DNA from: Clostridiaceae bacterium
GTDB taxonomy: Bacteria; Bacillota; Clostridia; Clostridiales; Clostridiaceae
Length of the DNA: 64,000 nt
Reading direction: 5' to 3'
NCBI GenBank assembly: GCA_902363375.1
Contig: CABIZX010000001.1
Coordinates: 124,001-188,000, forward strand
Shown here: in pieces, positions 56,133 through 64,000 of the stretch
How positions within the stretch are numbered: position 1 is the stretch's first letter
Layout: each line of letters starts with the position of its first letter
Notes under the pieces: generated by a model
Seen by the model: the letters and a program-made list of their open reading frames with translations, nothing else
Told to the model about the DNA's origin: nothing
Database searches by the model: none
Position numbers and translations under genes: made by a program

Positions 56133-56153
56133 AAGATTAGAAGGAGAGATAGA

Positions 56154-57344
56154 ATGAACACCACACCTAATTCTAATAGAACGCATATAGCTATTTATGG
56201 TAAGACTAATGTAGGAAAATCATCGCTGTTAAATAGAATAATTGGCCAAGAGGTATCCATAGTATCAGAGTTAAGAGGCACAACTACAGATCCAGTATCA
56301 AAGACAATGGAATTAATACCTGTAGGACCAGTTTTGTTTATAGATACAGCAGGACTTTGGGATGACACTGAACTTGGAGCTTTGAGAAGTGAAAGAACTC
56401 TTGAAATGATGAAAAGAACAGATTTAGCTATATATGTTATGGATTCAGATGATATAGATACGAAGGCTTATGAAGAAATGAAGCTAGTTTTTAAGAAGTA
56501 TAATGTACCTCATATTTTTATCATGAGCAAAGTGGATACTTTAAGTGAAGACAAAATAAGAGATTTAAGAGGTAGATTTTCAGAGGCTATACTAATATCT
56601 TCTATAACTGGAGAGGGAATTGAGTCTTTAAAGGATAAAATTATAAGCGTAATACAAGAAACTCAAGAAGAACTGCCTATAGTAGGAGATTTACTACCTT
56701 ATAATAGTAAGGTTATTCTTGTTGTACCTATAGATTCAGAAGCACCTAAAGGGCGATTAATATTGCCTCAAGTTCAATGCATAAGAGATTGCTTAGATCA
56801 TGGAATAAAAAGTTATGTAGTAAGAGATACAGAGTTAGAATCTGCCCTAAAGGATATTAAAGATGTGGATTTAGTAATAACAGACTCCCAAGCCTTTAAA
56901 AAGGTAAATGAAATAGTTCCAAAGCATATAAATCTAACTAGTTTTTCAATACTTTTTGCAAGACAGAAGGGAGATCTATCTACTTTCGTGGAAGGGGTTA
57001 AGAAAATAGAAGAGCTTAGTAAAAATTCTAGGATACTCATATCAGAAAGTTGTTCTCATAATGTTTCACATGAGGACATAGGAAGAGTTAAAATTCCAAA
57101 ACTTTTAAATAAGTATTTGGGATATGAACCAATTTATGAATATAGATTTGGGCATGATTTCCCAGAAGAAATAGAAAAATATGATTTGATAATTCATTGT
57201 GGAGCATGTATGATAAATAGAAAAACTGTAATAAATAGAATAAATTATTGTAAAGATAAAGGGGTAGCGATAACTAATTATGGAGTTATACTGGCATATT
57301 TAACTGGTATTTTAGATAGAACCTTATCAGTTTATAAATATTAG
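56154..57344 (+). CDS. hydF: [FeFe] hydrogenase maturation GTPase HydF
   Basis: 396 aa. GTPase P-loop GKTNVGKS (16-23), DTAG (64-67), SKVD near 124; C-terminal cluster region with SESCSHN and HCGACM, Cys/His ligands of the scaffold [4Fe-4S] cluster. It holds the two-iron precursor and delivers it to hydrogenase. Starts at ATG after GGAGAG. Confidence 0.93.
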   Translation: MNTTPNSNRTHIAIYGKTNVGKSSLLNRIIGQEVSIVSELRGTTTDPVSKTMELIPVGPVLFIDTAGLWDDTELGALRSERTLEMMKRTDLAIYVMDSDDIDTKAYEEMKLVFKKYNVPHIFIMSKVDTLSEDKIRDLRGRFSEAILISSITGEGIESLKDKIISVIQETQEELPIVGDLLPYNSKVILVVPIDSEAPKGRLILPQVQCIRDCLDHGIKSYVVRDTELESALKDIKDVDLVITDSQAFKKVNEIVPKHINLTSFSILFARQKGDLSTFVEGVKKIEELSKNSRILISESCSHNVSHEDIGRVKIPKLLNKYLGYEPIYEYRFGHDFPEEIEKYDLIIHCGACMINRKTVINRINYCKDKGVAITNYGVILAYLTGILDRTLSVYKY

Positions 57345-57369
57345 AATGTTTCTATTATATGATACAAAT

Positions 57370-57398
57370 TTGACAATATAAACAGTAAAGGTTAAAAT
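57370..57398 (+). promoter_or_regulatory. sulP promoter
   Basis: -35 TTGACA (57370-57375), 17 bp, -10 TAAAAT (57393-57398): a strong match. Transcription would start near 57405, giving a leader of about 187 nt. Confidence 0.75.
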
Positions 57399-57449
57399 AT
57401 GGATGTATACAAGATTGTATTTTGTACGCATAAATAATAGCACATACAC

Positions 57450-57533
57450 ATGTAGCTTCAGAGGGGGTAAACTTCCACTGAGGCTATGTTCGTTGCCTAG
57501 ATAAGCTACTTTAGTACTTAATATTATAAAGTA
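57450..57533 (+). other. structured leader RNA of sulP (candidate cis-regulatory RNA)
   Basis: A 12-bp stem (57450-57461 with 57478-57489) contains inner GG-CC pairs. The left arm GTAGCTT (57452-57458) can also pair with AAGCTAC (57503-57509), and TACTTTA (57507-57513) with TAAAGTA (57527-57533). The pairings overlap. No T run, so control, if any, may act on translation. Confidence 0.5.
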
Positions 57534-57591
57534 AGTATTAAAATAGGGTATTACTAGAGTGACTAAAGCTAAAGTAAAGGATGGAGAAAAT

Positions 57592-59253
57592 ATGTCACCA
57601 AAGATTTTTACTCTTATTAAAGAGAAAAAAATTACTAAGGAACAAGTAATGAAGGATATTATGGCTGGAGTTATAGTGGCTATAATAGCATTACCTCTTT
57701 CAATTGCGCTAGGAATATCTTCTGGAGTATCACCAGAAAAGGGGCTTATAACTGCCATAGTTGCTGGATTCATAATTTCATTTTTAGGTGGAAGCAGAGT
57801 TCAGATAGGAGGTCCCACGGGAGCATTCGTTGTTATAGTTTATACTATAGTTCAAACCTATGGCATTGATGGTCTTATAATTGCAACCCTTATGGCTGGG
57901 ATTATGCTGGTTATAATGGGAGTCCTAAAGCTAGGAAATCTTATAAAATATGTTCCTCATACCATAACTGTAGGATTCACTAGTGGTATAGCTATAACTT
58001 TACTGTCTACGCAAATTAAGGATTTTCTAGGGCTTAGTATAGAAAGTGTACCAGCAGAATTTATACCTAAATGGCAAAGCTACTTTAATAATATGGGTAC
58101 CCTAAATATTACTTCACTTTTAGTTGGAGTTGGTTGTATTCTAATAATGGTATATTGGCCAAAGATAAATAAAACTATACCAGGCTCTGTCATAGCACTA
58201 ATTATATCTACTTTAGTAGTTCAGATATTTAATTTGCCAATAGATACTATAGGTAGTAGATATGCAGAAATATCATCTAGCATTCCGATGCCTTCAATTC
58301 CTATGCTTGAATTAGAAACAATAAAAACTTTATTTAAACCAGCTATGACTATTGCTATATTAGCAGCAATAGAATCCTTGTTATCAGCAGTTGTAGCAGA
58401 TGGAATGATAGATGATAATCATGATTCTAATATGGAATTGATTGCTCAAGGGGTTGGAAATATAGGTTCAGCTTTATTCGGTGGAATTCCAGCTACAGGA
58501 GCCATTGCAAGAACAGCTGCAAATGTTAAAAATGGAGGTAAAAGTCCAATTTCAGGAATGGTACATGCAATAACCTTACTATTGATAATGATGTTGTTTA
58601 TGCCTTTAGCTAAAATGATACCAATGACAACTTTAGCAGCAGTATTAATAGTGGTTTCATACAATATGGGTGAATGGTCAACGTTTAAGTCACTTCTTAA
58701 GGCGCCAAAAAGCGATGTGGTTATACTACTTTTAACTTTTATACTTACGATAGTATTTGATCTAGTTGTTGCTATAGAGATAGGTATGGTTTTGGCTATG
58801 TTTTTATGGATAAGAAGATTATCTGAAACCACAGATATTAAAAAAGTTCATGGAATAAAGAGTGAGAGAAATAAAGATGGAGAACTTATGCATGGGGACA
58901 ACAATAAGATTCTATTATATGAAGTAAATGGACCTTTCTTCTTTGGAGTAGTTCAAGATTTTATTAAGGTAATAAGTGATATAGAGACCTCAGCAGAAGT
59001 ATTAATATTAGATATGAGACACACTCAAGCATTAGATGCAAGTGCAATTTCAGCTTTAGAGAGATTACATAATCATTGTAATAAACATAATATAAAGCTA
59101 ACATTATCTAATTTACAACAACAGCCTAAAAAGGCACTTACTAATATGAAATTTATAAAATTATTAGGTGAAGAAGCTATATTTAATACCAGATATAATG
59201 CAATAGAAGCAGCGTATGAATATATAAATATAGAAGAGGAAATTTCAATATAA
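57592..59253 (+). CDS. SulP family inorganic anion transporter
   Basis: About 553 aa: 10-12 membrane spans (PLSIALGISSGVSPEKGLIT, GPTGAFVVIVYTI, GGIPATGAIARTAANVKNGG) then a C-terminal STAS domain (VLILDMRHTQALDASAISAL near 480). Carries sulfate, bicarbonate or similar anions; which is unclear. ATG 57592 lies 5 bases after GGAG; the upstream GTG 57559 lacks a binding site. Confidence 0.9.
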   Translation: MSPKIFTLIKEKKITKEQVMKDIMAGVIVAIIALPLSIALGISSGVSPEKGLITAIVAGFIISFLGGSRVQIGGPTGAFVVIVYTIVQTYGIDGLIIATLMAGIMLVIMGVLKLGNLIKYVPHTITVGFTSGIAITLLSTQIKDFLGLSIESVPAEFIPKWQSYFNNMGTLNITSLLVGVGCILIMVYWPKINKTIPGSVIALIISTLVVQIFNLPIDTIGSRYAEISSSIPMPSIPMLELETIKTLFKPAMTIAILAAIESLLSAVVADGMIDDNHDSNMELIAQGVGNIGSALFGGIPATGAIARTAANVKNGGKSPISGMVHAITLLLIMMLFMPLAKMIPMTTLAAVLIVVSYNMGEWSTFKSLLKAPKSDVVILLLTFILTIVFDLVVAIEIGMVLAMFLWIRRLSETTDIKKVHGIKSERNKDGELMHGDNNKILLYEVNGPFFFGVVQDFIKVISDIETSAEVLILDMRHTQALDASAISALERLHNHCNKHNIKLTLSNLQQQPKKALTNMKFIKLLGEEAIFNTRYNAIEAAYEYINIEEEISI

Positions 59254-59258
59254 AAAAT

Positions 59259-59290
59259 AGTACTCCATGAAAAGGGAGTACTGTTTTTAT
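59259..59290. terminator. bidirectional terminator between convergent genes
   Basis: AGTACTCC / GGAGTACT (59259-59266 and 59275-59282), loop ATGAAAAG, then five T. The right end overlaps the stop of the MocR gene. Confidence 0.85.
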
Positions 59291-60837
59291 ATAAGAGGAC
59301 TTATATAAGAATTTCTTTTACCTTTATTAATAAGCCTTGATAGGCAATCACCAATTATCTCCATACCTATTTGAATTTCTTCTAAATTAGTAGCTGCATA
59401 GCTAATTCTTAAGGTATTATCTATATTTTTATCTTTATTTACATAGAATACATTACAAGGTACAATTAATACATCTTTTTTTGAACATTGAACATATAAT
59501 TCACTTGCAGATACACCTTTAGGAAGAGTAATCCAAAAATTAAGACCACCTTTAGGATCAAAGAAATCTATCCCGTATATTCGAAGTTTATTCAATTCAG
59601 TTTTCATGGCTTCATATTTTATTTTATACATCTCTATCATATATTTTAAATGTTTTTCCCAGTGTCCATTTTTAAAATAAAGTTGTAATGCTCTTTGAAT
59701 TAATCCAGAAGAGGATATGTCAGTTGTATGTTTTGCTGCTAAAAGTTCATCTTTAATAGCTTCAGGGGCAATTATAAATCCTATTCTAAGGCCAGGCATT
59801 AAAAGTTTTGAGAAGCTTTTAATATAGATAACCCTATTGGTATTGTCCATAGATTTAAGGGTTTTTGGCTCAAAAGAGGTGTCATAAGAAAGACCTGATA
59901 AAGAATCATCTTCTACTAAATAAAAATCATACTTATCAGCTAAAGCTAGTAGTTGACTAAGCTTTTCTTCTGAGTAAGAAACTGTAGTAGGATTTTGAAA
60001 TTGAGTCATTACATATAGCAATTTAGGCTTATATATTTTAATGTTAGCTTCTAGTAATTTTATATTTATACCATCAGCTTCCATTGGAACTCCGATGATA
60101 TTAGCTCCCCTAGATTTAAATACAGCTACGGCACCGGTGTAAGTAGGATTCTCTGTAATAACATAATCTCCAGGTCTAAGAATAGCTTTACCGATTATAT
60201 CAATACCTTGTTGAGCTCCGGATACTATTTGAATACTATTAGGAGTAGCATTTATTCCACACTCATGAAGAAAGTAGTCACATAAAGACTCTCTAAGAGG
60301 TTCGTATCCATTACTTTCTTGGTAGCCAAAAGCATAACCTTTATCTCTATCTAATACTTCATTTAAGGCTGATTTGAAGGCCTCAAATGGAAATATACTT
60401 GGATCAGGAGTAGCACTAGCAAAGTTAATAGTAGTTGAAGACATGGCTATTTGACCATTAGACATAAGCCTAAAATCCTCCTGATAGTTAGGAGAAGCTA
60501 CATAGGGATTGTATAAATTAATATTTTCTGAACTTGAGTTTTCACTATTAGTAGTATTTGTGGGTATACTATAATTTATATAAGTATTAGCTTGCTCTGC
60601 CACATAATAACCGCTTCCTTTTATAGCGTTAACATATCCATTTATATCTAATTGTTTATACGCATTAACAATAGTAACGTTATTAACTTCTAATTCATTA
60701 GCTAATTTACGAATAGGTGGAAGTTTATAACCTACATTTAGGGCACCAGATTTTATTAAAGCTTCAATTTTATTAGCTACTTGAAGATACATAGGAATAT
60801 TTGAAGATTTATCTAAGTCTATTGAAATAGAGTTCAT
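59287..60837 (-). CDS. MocR-type regulator (GntR HTH + aminotransferase fold)
   Basis: 516 aa. N-terminal winged helix (IPMYLQVANKIEALIKSGAL, then ELEVNNVTIVNAYKQLD), a spacer, then a fold type I aminotransferase with PLP-Lys in SFSKLLMPGLRIG. MocR proteins use PLP or its adducts to control a nearby gene. Start: ATG 60837 after AAAGGAG. A 13-bp inverted repeat just upstream is likely its operator. The target is not clear from the neighbours. Confidence 0.9.
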   Translation of the reverse strand: MNSISIDLDKSSNIPMYLQVANKIEALIKSGALNVGYKLPPIRKLANELEVNNVTIVNAYKQLDINGYVNAIKGSGYYVAEQANTYINYSIPTNTTNSENSSSENINLYNPYVASPNYQEDFRLMSNGQIAMSSTTINFASATPDPSIFPFEAFKSALNEVLDRDKGYAFGYQESNGYEPLRESLCDYFLHECGINATPNSIQIVSGAQQGIDIIGKAILRPGDYVITENPTYTGAVAVFKSRGANIIGVPMEADGINIKLLEANIKIYKPKLLYVMTQFQNPTTVSYSEEKLSQLLALADKYDFYLVEDDSLSGLSYDTSFEPKTLKSMDNTNRVIYIKSFSKLLMPGLRIGFIIAPEAIKDELLAAKHTTDISSSGLIQRALQLYFKNGHWEKHLKYMIEMYKIKYEAMKTELNKLRIYGIDFFDPKGGLNFWITLPKGVSASELYVQCSKKDVLIVPCNVFYVNKDKNIDNTLRISYAATNLEEIQIGMEIIGDCLSRLINKGKRNSYISPLI

Positions 60838-60865
60838 TATTAAGACTCCTTTCACTATTTTAAAT

Positions 60866-60895
60866 TATAATTATTGTATCGTTACAATAATTATA
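60866..60895 (-). promoter_or_regulatory. MocR operator, 13-bp inverted repeat
   Basis: TATAATTATTGTA (60866-60878), TCGT, TACAATAATTATA (60883-60895): perfect arms, about 30-60 bases before the MocR start codon, and containing -10-like TATAAT. Confidence 0.65.
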
Positions 60896-61193
60896 TATTT
60901 AATACATACAGTTGTAAAGGTGATATTTAAAGTTTTAAAGTTATAACATCATAAAATTTTATAAAGAGAACTATTTAAATCTTTAAAATGTTTAATAATA
61001 AATATGATTGTGATGGAGTATATATATAAATCTTCTATAGAGTATGAAAGGTTAATATCAATTAAGAAAGGAGTATTAATACAGACTACAAGTGTATAAA
61101 TACTCCTTTTAATATATATTAAATTTTAGGAAGAAATGCATTTAAATAAAATACTATTAATATAAAAGTAAATTAAAGATAATAGTTTATAGC
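60896..61193. other. intergenic gap
   Basis: About 300 bp. It contains the terminator at 61067-61109 and otherwise AT-rich sequence with no gene. Confidence 0.5.
61067..61109 (-). terminator. terminator of pdaA
   Basis: AAAGGAGTATT and AATACTCCTTT (61067-61077 / 61099-61109), with a partial inner ATAC/GTAT pairing. On the minus strand TTTCTTAATT follows. Confidence 0.7.
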
Positions 61194-62189
61194 TTACGGA
61201 AATAACTGAAATTCATATCCTTGAGCTTTGGCTTCCTTTAATACAGAATCAAGTATTTCTGTGTTGGTTTTAGAAACTGCATGAATAAGGAGGATGGAGC
61301 CATTGTGTAGGCCATTCATTATAGTATCCTTTGCCTTAACTGGGTCAGGTTGTTTATTTATATCCCAATCATGATATGCAAAACTCCAAAATAATGTTTT
61401 GTAACCAAGATTTTTTGTCATAGCAAGTGATTTTTCAGAATATTCACCCATTGGAGGTCTAAAGTAAAGAGGCATATCTTTACCAGTAATTTCTTTAAAT
61501 TTTGACTCTACATCTGCAAATTCATTATTAAACTTTTCTTCTGAACTAGTAACATCAGGCATAGACGGATGATGGTTTGTATGATTACCAACAATGTGAC
61601 CTTCATCCACCATTCTCTTTATAATATCTGGATTATCCTTTACATAAGGAGAGGTTACAAAAAAGATAGCCTTAACATCATTTGCCTTTAAAATATCTAA
61701 AATTTTAGGAGTATACCCATTTTCATAACCTTCATCAAAAGTTAGATAAAGCACTTTTTTACTAGTATCCCCTACATAATGAGCATCATATTTGTTTAAA
61801 TCAAAATTTAACTTTAAATTTATTTCAGGCGTTACATGTTCTTTATTTGGCTTAAACCACCAAGCTATTTTTTCATTACTAAGACTATTAGCGTCTATTT
61901 TTGAACTTGGTAAGTTATTAGAACCAGCATTCGGTTTATTTTTCTCTTCATTAGAAGGGCTAACAGTGTTATCATCCTTAGAAGGAGATGGAGGTATTTG
62001 ATTATTAGCTGAAGAATTTTTAGTTACATCTTCATCAATTTCTTTTACAGTGTTAAATACACTTTTATTTTCATCCTTGTCAGTAGTTGAGTTTAAAGTC
62101 GATTCTGTGTTAGAAGTACATCCAGTAAACATAAAAGAGCTTATAATTACAAGGACTAAACTTAAATCACGTATAAATTTTTTACTCAT
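61194..62189 (-). CDS. pdaA: delta-lactam-biosynthetic polysaccharide deacetylase (lipoprotein)
   Basis: 331 aa. Signal peptide with lipobox FTGC (Cys24), a Ser/Asn-rich linker (about 30-100), then a NodB domain: YLTFDEGYENGYTPK, HTNHHPSM with its metal His, RPPMGEYS, ILLIHAV. The GYENGYT version is that of PdaA, which makes muramic lactam in spore cortex. TFDEGY replaces the usual TFDDGY. AAAGGAGG site. Spore-forming lifestyle inferred. Confidence 0.9.
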   Translation of the reverse strand: MSKKFIRDLSLVLVIISSFMFTGCTSNTESTLNSTTDKDENKSVFNTVKEIDEDVTKNSSANNQIPPSPSKDDNTVSPSNEEKNKPNAGSNNLPSSKIDANSLSNEKIAWWFKPNKEHVTPEINLKLNFDLNKYDAHYVGDTSKKVLYLTFDEGYENGYTPKILDILKANDVKAIFFVTSPYVKDNPDIIKRMVDEGHIVGNHTNHHPSMPDVTSSEEKFNNEFADVESKFKEITGKDMPLYFRPPMGEYSEKSLAMTKNLGYKTLFWSFAYHDWDINKQPDPVKAKDTIMNGLHNGSILLIHAVSKTNTEILDSVLKEAKAQGYEFQLFP

Positions 62190-62430
62190 TTTAATCCTCC
62201 TTTTTAAATTGTTATTAGTAGTATTATTACTTAATATACGAATAGGATGTGTTTATAAGCAATAAAAAATACAAAAAAATTTACAATATACTATTGAAAT
62301 ATATTTAACCTTTGAAAAGTTTATCTTATAATGAAATGTGAAATAAAAATTTTTTTATTTTACGATTATAAAATTTATATAAAGTTGTTCTAAATTAAGT
62401 AAGAATTAAAGCTTTGGGGGGATAGAAGCT

Positions 62431-63540
62431 ATGAAAAAGGTATTGACAGATACTACTATATATATAAAAGATGGAAAGATTGCATATGATGGAGAACCTT
62501 TAGTTATAGAGAAGGGATATTATGCAGTACCTGGATTCATTGATGAACATACCCATGGGGGATATGGTTTTGATGTTATGGATGCCACCTATGAAGGGCT
62601 AAATAAATTAACTATTGATTTAGGAAAAGAGGGGGTTACAGCCTTTCTTCCAACTACTATGACAGCTACACTGAAAGAAACAGAATTAGCTATAAATAAT
62701 ACTATAAAAGTGAAAAATTATAATGAAAATAATAATATTGGTGGAGCAGAGATACTAGGAATTCATTTAGAAGGTCCTTTTATAAATAAAAAGTATAAGG
62801 GAGCTCAGCCTGAAAGATATATTTTATTACCTAGTGAGGCGATAATGAATAGATTTGTAGAAGTTTCTAATAATAATATTAGAAAGGTTACATATGCACC
62901 AGAACTAGATAAAGATTTTAAGCTTATAAATTGTTTAATTAAAAATAAAGTCATTCCATCAGTAGGACATAGTGATGGAACTTTTTCAGAGATAGAAGCA
63001 GCGGTAGAAAATGGCCTCTCTAGTGTTACTCATTTCCATAATGGTCAAAGCCCACATAATCACAGAAATCCTGGAGTGGTAACAGCTGGATTTACGTTTG
63101 ATGAATTAAGTGTAGAGATAATATGTGATGGAATACATCTTCATAAAGATACAGTGAAATCTGTTTATAAAATAAAAGGAAGGGATAAAATAGTATTAAT
63201 AACAGATTCTATGGAAGCTAAAGGATTGGATGATGGTGAGTATGAGCTTGGCGGACAAAAAGTAGTCAAGAGAGGAAATGAAGCTAGATTAGAAGATAAA
63301 ACTTTAGCAGGTAGCTGCTTAACTATGATAGAAGCAGTAAAGAATATAATGAGATTTACTAGATGCACATTAGAGGATGCAGTTACTATGGCAAGTACAA
63401 ATCCAGCTAGAAACTTAAATGTGCTTCATAGGAAGGGGAGCTTAGATATAGGCAAAGATTGTGACTTAGTAATATTAGATAGTAATTATGATATTGTAAA
63501 AACTTTATGCAAAGGGAAAGTTGTATTTAGTGCTAAATAA
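62431..63540 (+). CDS. nagA: N-acetylglucosamine-6-phosphate deacetylase
   Basis: 369 aa. FIDEHTHGGYGFDVMDAT (metal and amidohydrolase start), GIHLEGPFINKKYKGA near 112, VTHFHNGQSPHNHRNPG near 197, and active Asp in LITDSMEAKG near 253. It converts GlcNAc-6-P to GlcN-6-P in amino-sugar recycling. No nagB in the window. GGGGGGA site. Stop at 63540; a small hypothetical gene follows. Confidence 0.93.
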   Translation: MKKVLTDTTIYIKDGKIAYDGEPLVIEKGYYAVPGFIDEHTHGGYGFDVMDATYEGLNKLTIDLGKEGVTAFLPTTMTATLKETELAINNTIKVKNYNENNNIGGAEILGIHLEGPFINKKYKGAQPERYILLPSEAIMNRFVEVSNNNIRKVTYAPELDKDFKLINCLIKNKVIPSVGHSDGTFSEIEAAVENGLSSVTHFHNGQSPHNHRNPGVVTAGFTFDELSVEIICDGIHLHKDTVKSVYKIKGRDKIVLITDSMEAKGLDDGEYELGGQKVVKRGNEARLEDKTLAGSCLTMIEAVKNIMRFTRCTLEDAVTMASTNPARNLNVLHRKGSLDIGKDCDLVILDSNYDIVKTLCKGKVVFSAK

Positions 63541-63570
63541 ATACTGATAATTAGAATGGAGAAATAAATT

Positions 63571-63882
63571 ATGACAAAAAAGAATAGTAAGAATAATGAG
63601 TTCCTAAGTACTCATAGGAATAACTCTTCCCCTAAAATATACTCACTTTTATTAGATTTAGTAAATGATGATAGAGAAGATCTAGCTAAAAGTGTTCTAA
63701 AGGTAGATTATTTACTTGAGTATACAAGTAATGCCATAAAACAAAGGGATTATACAGAAGCAAGGGAAGCTTTAGGAAAGGCAAGAGAAAGAATTGATAG
63801 TTTAAAGGCTGAAAATGTAAATGTGGAGTATTTAGAATATCTATATGAAGGTATAAGTAAAAACTGCAAAAATACTAAGTAA
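63571..63882 (+). CDS. hypothetical helical protein
   Basis: 103 aa. A polar N-terminus (1-20) then three predicted amphipathic helices (LLLDLVNDDREDLAKSVLKV, YTEAREALGKARERIDSL, YLEYLYEGISKNC). I recognise no family. It starts 30 bp after nagA with GGAG and may be co-transcribed. Confidence 0.6.
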   Translation: MTKKNSKNNEFLSTHRNNSSPKIYSLLLDLVNDDREDLAKSVLKVDYLLEYTSNAIKQRDYTEAREALGKARERIDSLKAENVNVEYLEYLYEGISKNCKNTK

Positions 63883-64000
63883 CATACCTATATAATGATA
63901 TAGATTTATTTTGGTAAAGAGTATATACTTAACTAGAGTAATTTAGCAATTAAAGAGAAGTTAAGGCTCTTTATGTAATTTATATGGATTAGATAGTAAA
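63883..64000. other. window end
   Basis: 118 bp after the last gene with a weak AAAGAG ... CTCTTT hairpin near 63952-63973; nothing else supported. Confidence 0.3.

Noticed and set aside
57327..57773. Minus-strand open frame over the sulP leader
   Set aside because: It overlaps the SulP coding start and leader and has no supporting features.

Overview
The window is very AT-rich, has short intergenic gaps, AGGAGG-type ribosome binding sites and frequent TTG/GTG starts, and carries hydE/hydF, a two-gene gcvPA-gcvPB, SulP, YaaA and SPL-type radical SAM genes. This suggests an anaerobic low-GC Firmicute, most likely Clostridium sensu stricto; I cannot name the species. I see no rRNA, tRNA, insertion sequence, prophage or CRISPR. 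It reads as ordinary chromosome, with the interest mostly between the genes.

Layout. 1-6700: the 5' part of a patatin-like gene (minus), a WYL regulator with its GyrI-like partner, an SPL radical SAM protein, a small membrane protein, a methyltransferase, and a TetR regulator with two copies of a palindromic operator ahead of a cation:proton antiporter. 6800-16100: a Tet(M)-like translation GTPase, a D-2-hydroxyacid dehydrogenase, an AlaX-type editing protein, a 25-bp hairpin tandem array, an L,D-transpeptidase, and a YtrA-type operon (ATPase, permease, GntR, DUF5808 protein) behind a large palindrome. 16100-24400: a split permease pair, DUF488, a YdcZ transporter pair divergent from a YeiL-like Crp/Fnr regulator, a ClC protein, rsgA and a MATE pump.

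24400-32300: a second patatin, a pentapeptide-repeat protein, yaaA, an alpha/beta hydrolase, a third patatin, three shikimate-pathway genes (chorismate mutase, aroE, aroQ), then a 750-bp non-coding stretch with five DnaA-box-like sites and repeated TTTAGTA operators. 32300-43700: an XRE-cupin regulator with potABCD (polyamine uptake), then gcvT-gcvH-gcvPA-gcvPB, lpdA and lplA, a nearly self-contained glycine cleavage module: T, H, P and L proteins plus the ligase that lipoylates H.

43900-64000: a PHP phosphatase, DUF4003, a YjjG-type HAD, small GNAT/DsrE/PH proteins, a TetR regulator ahead of an old-yellow-enzyme-type Fe-S flavoenzyme, an M42 peptidase, an unrecognised membrane-anchored protein, hydE-hydF for [FeFe]-hydrogenase maturation, a SulP anion transporter with a long structured leader, a MocR regulator with a palindromic operator, pdaA (cortex muramic-lactam synthesis), nagA and a small hypothetical gene.

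No large new gene system is evident. The best leads are the 25-bp hairpin array, the DnaA-box cluster, candidate RNA switches before hydE and sulP, a hairpin that separates a Shine-Dalgarno from its start codon in the YdcZ pair, and a probable AUA start codon.
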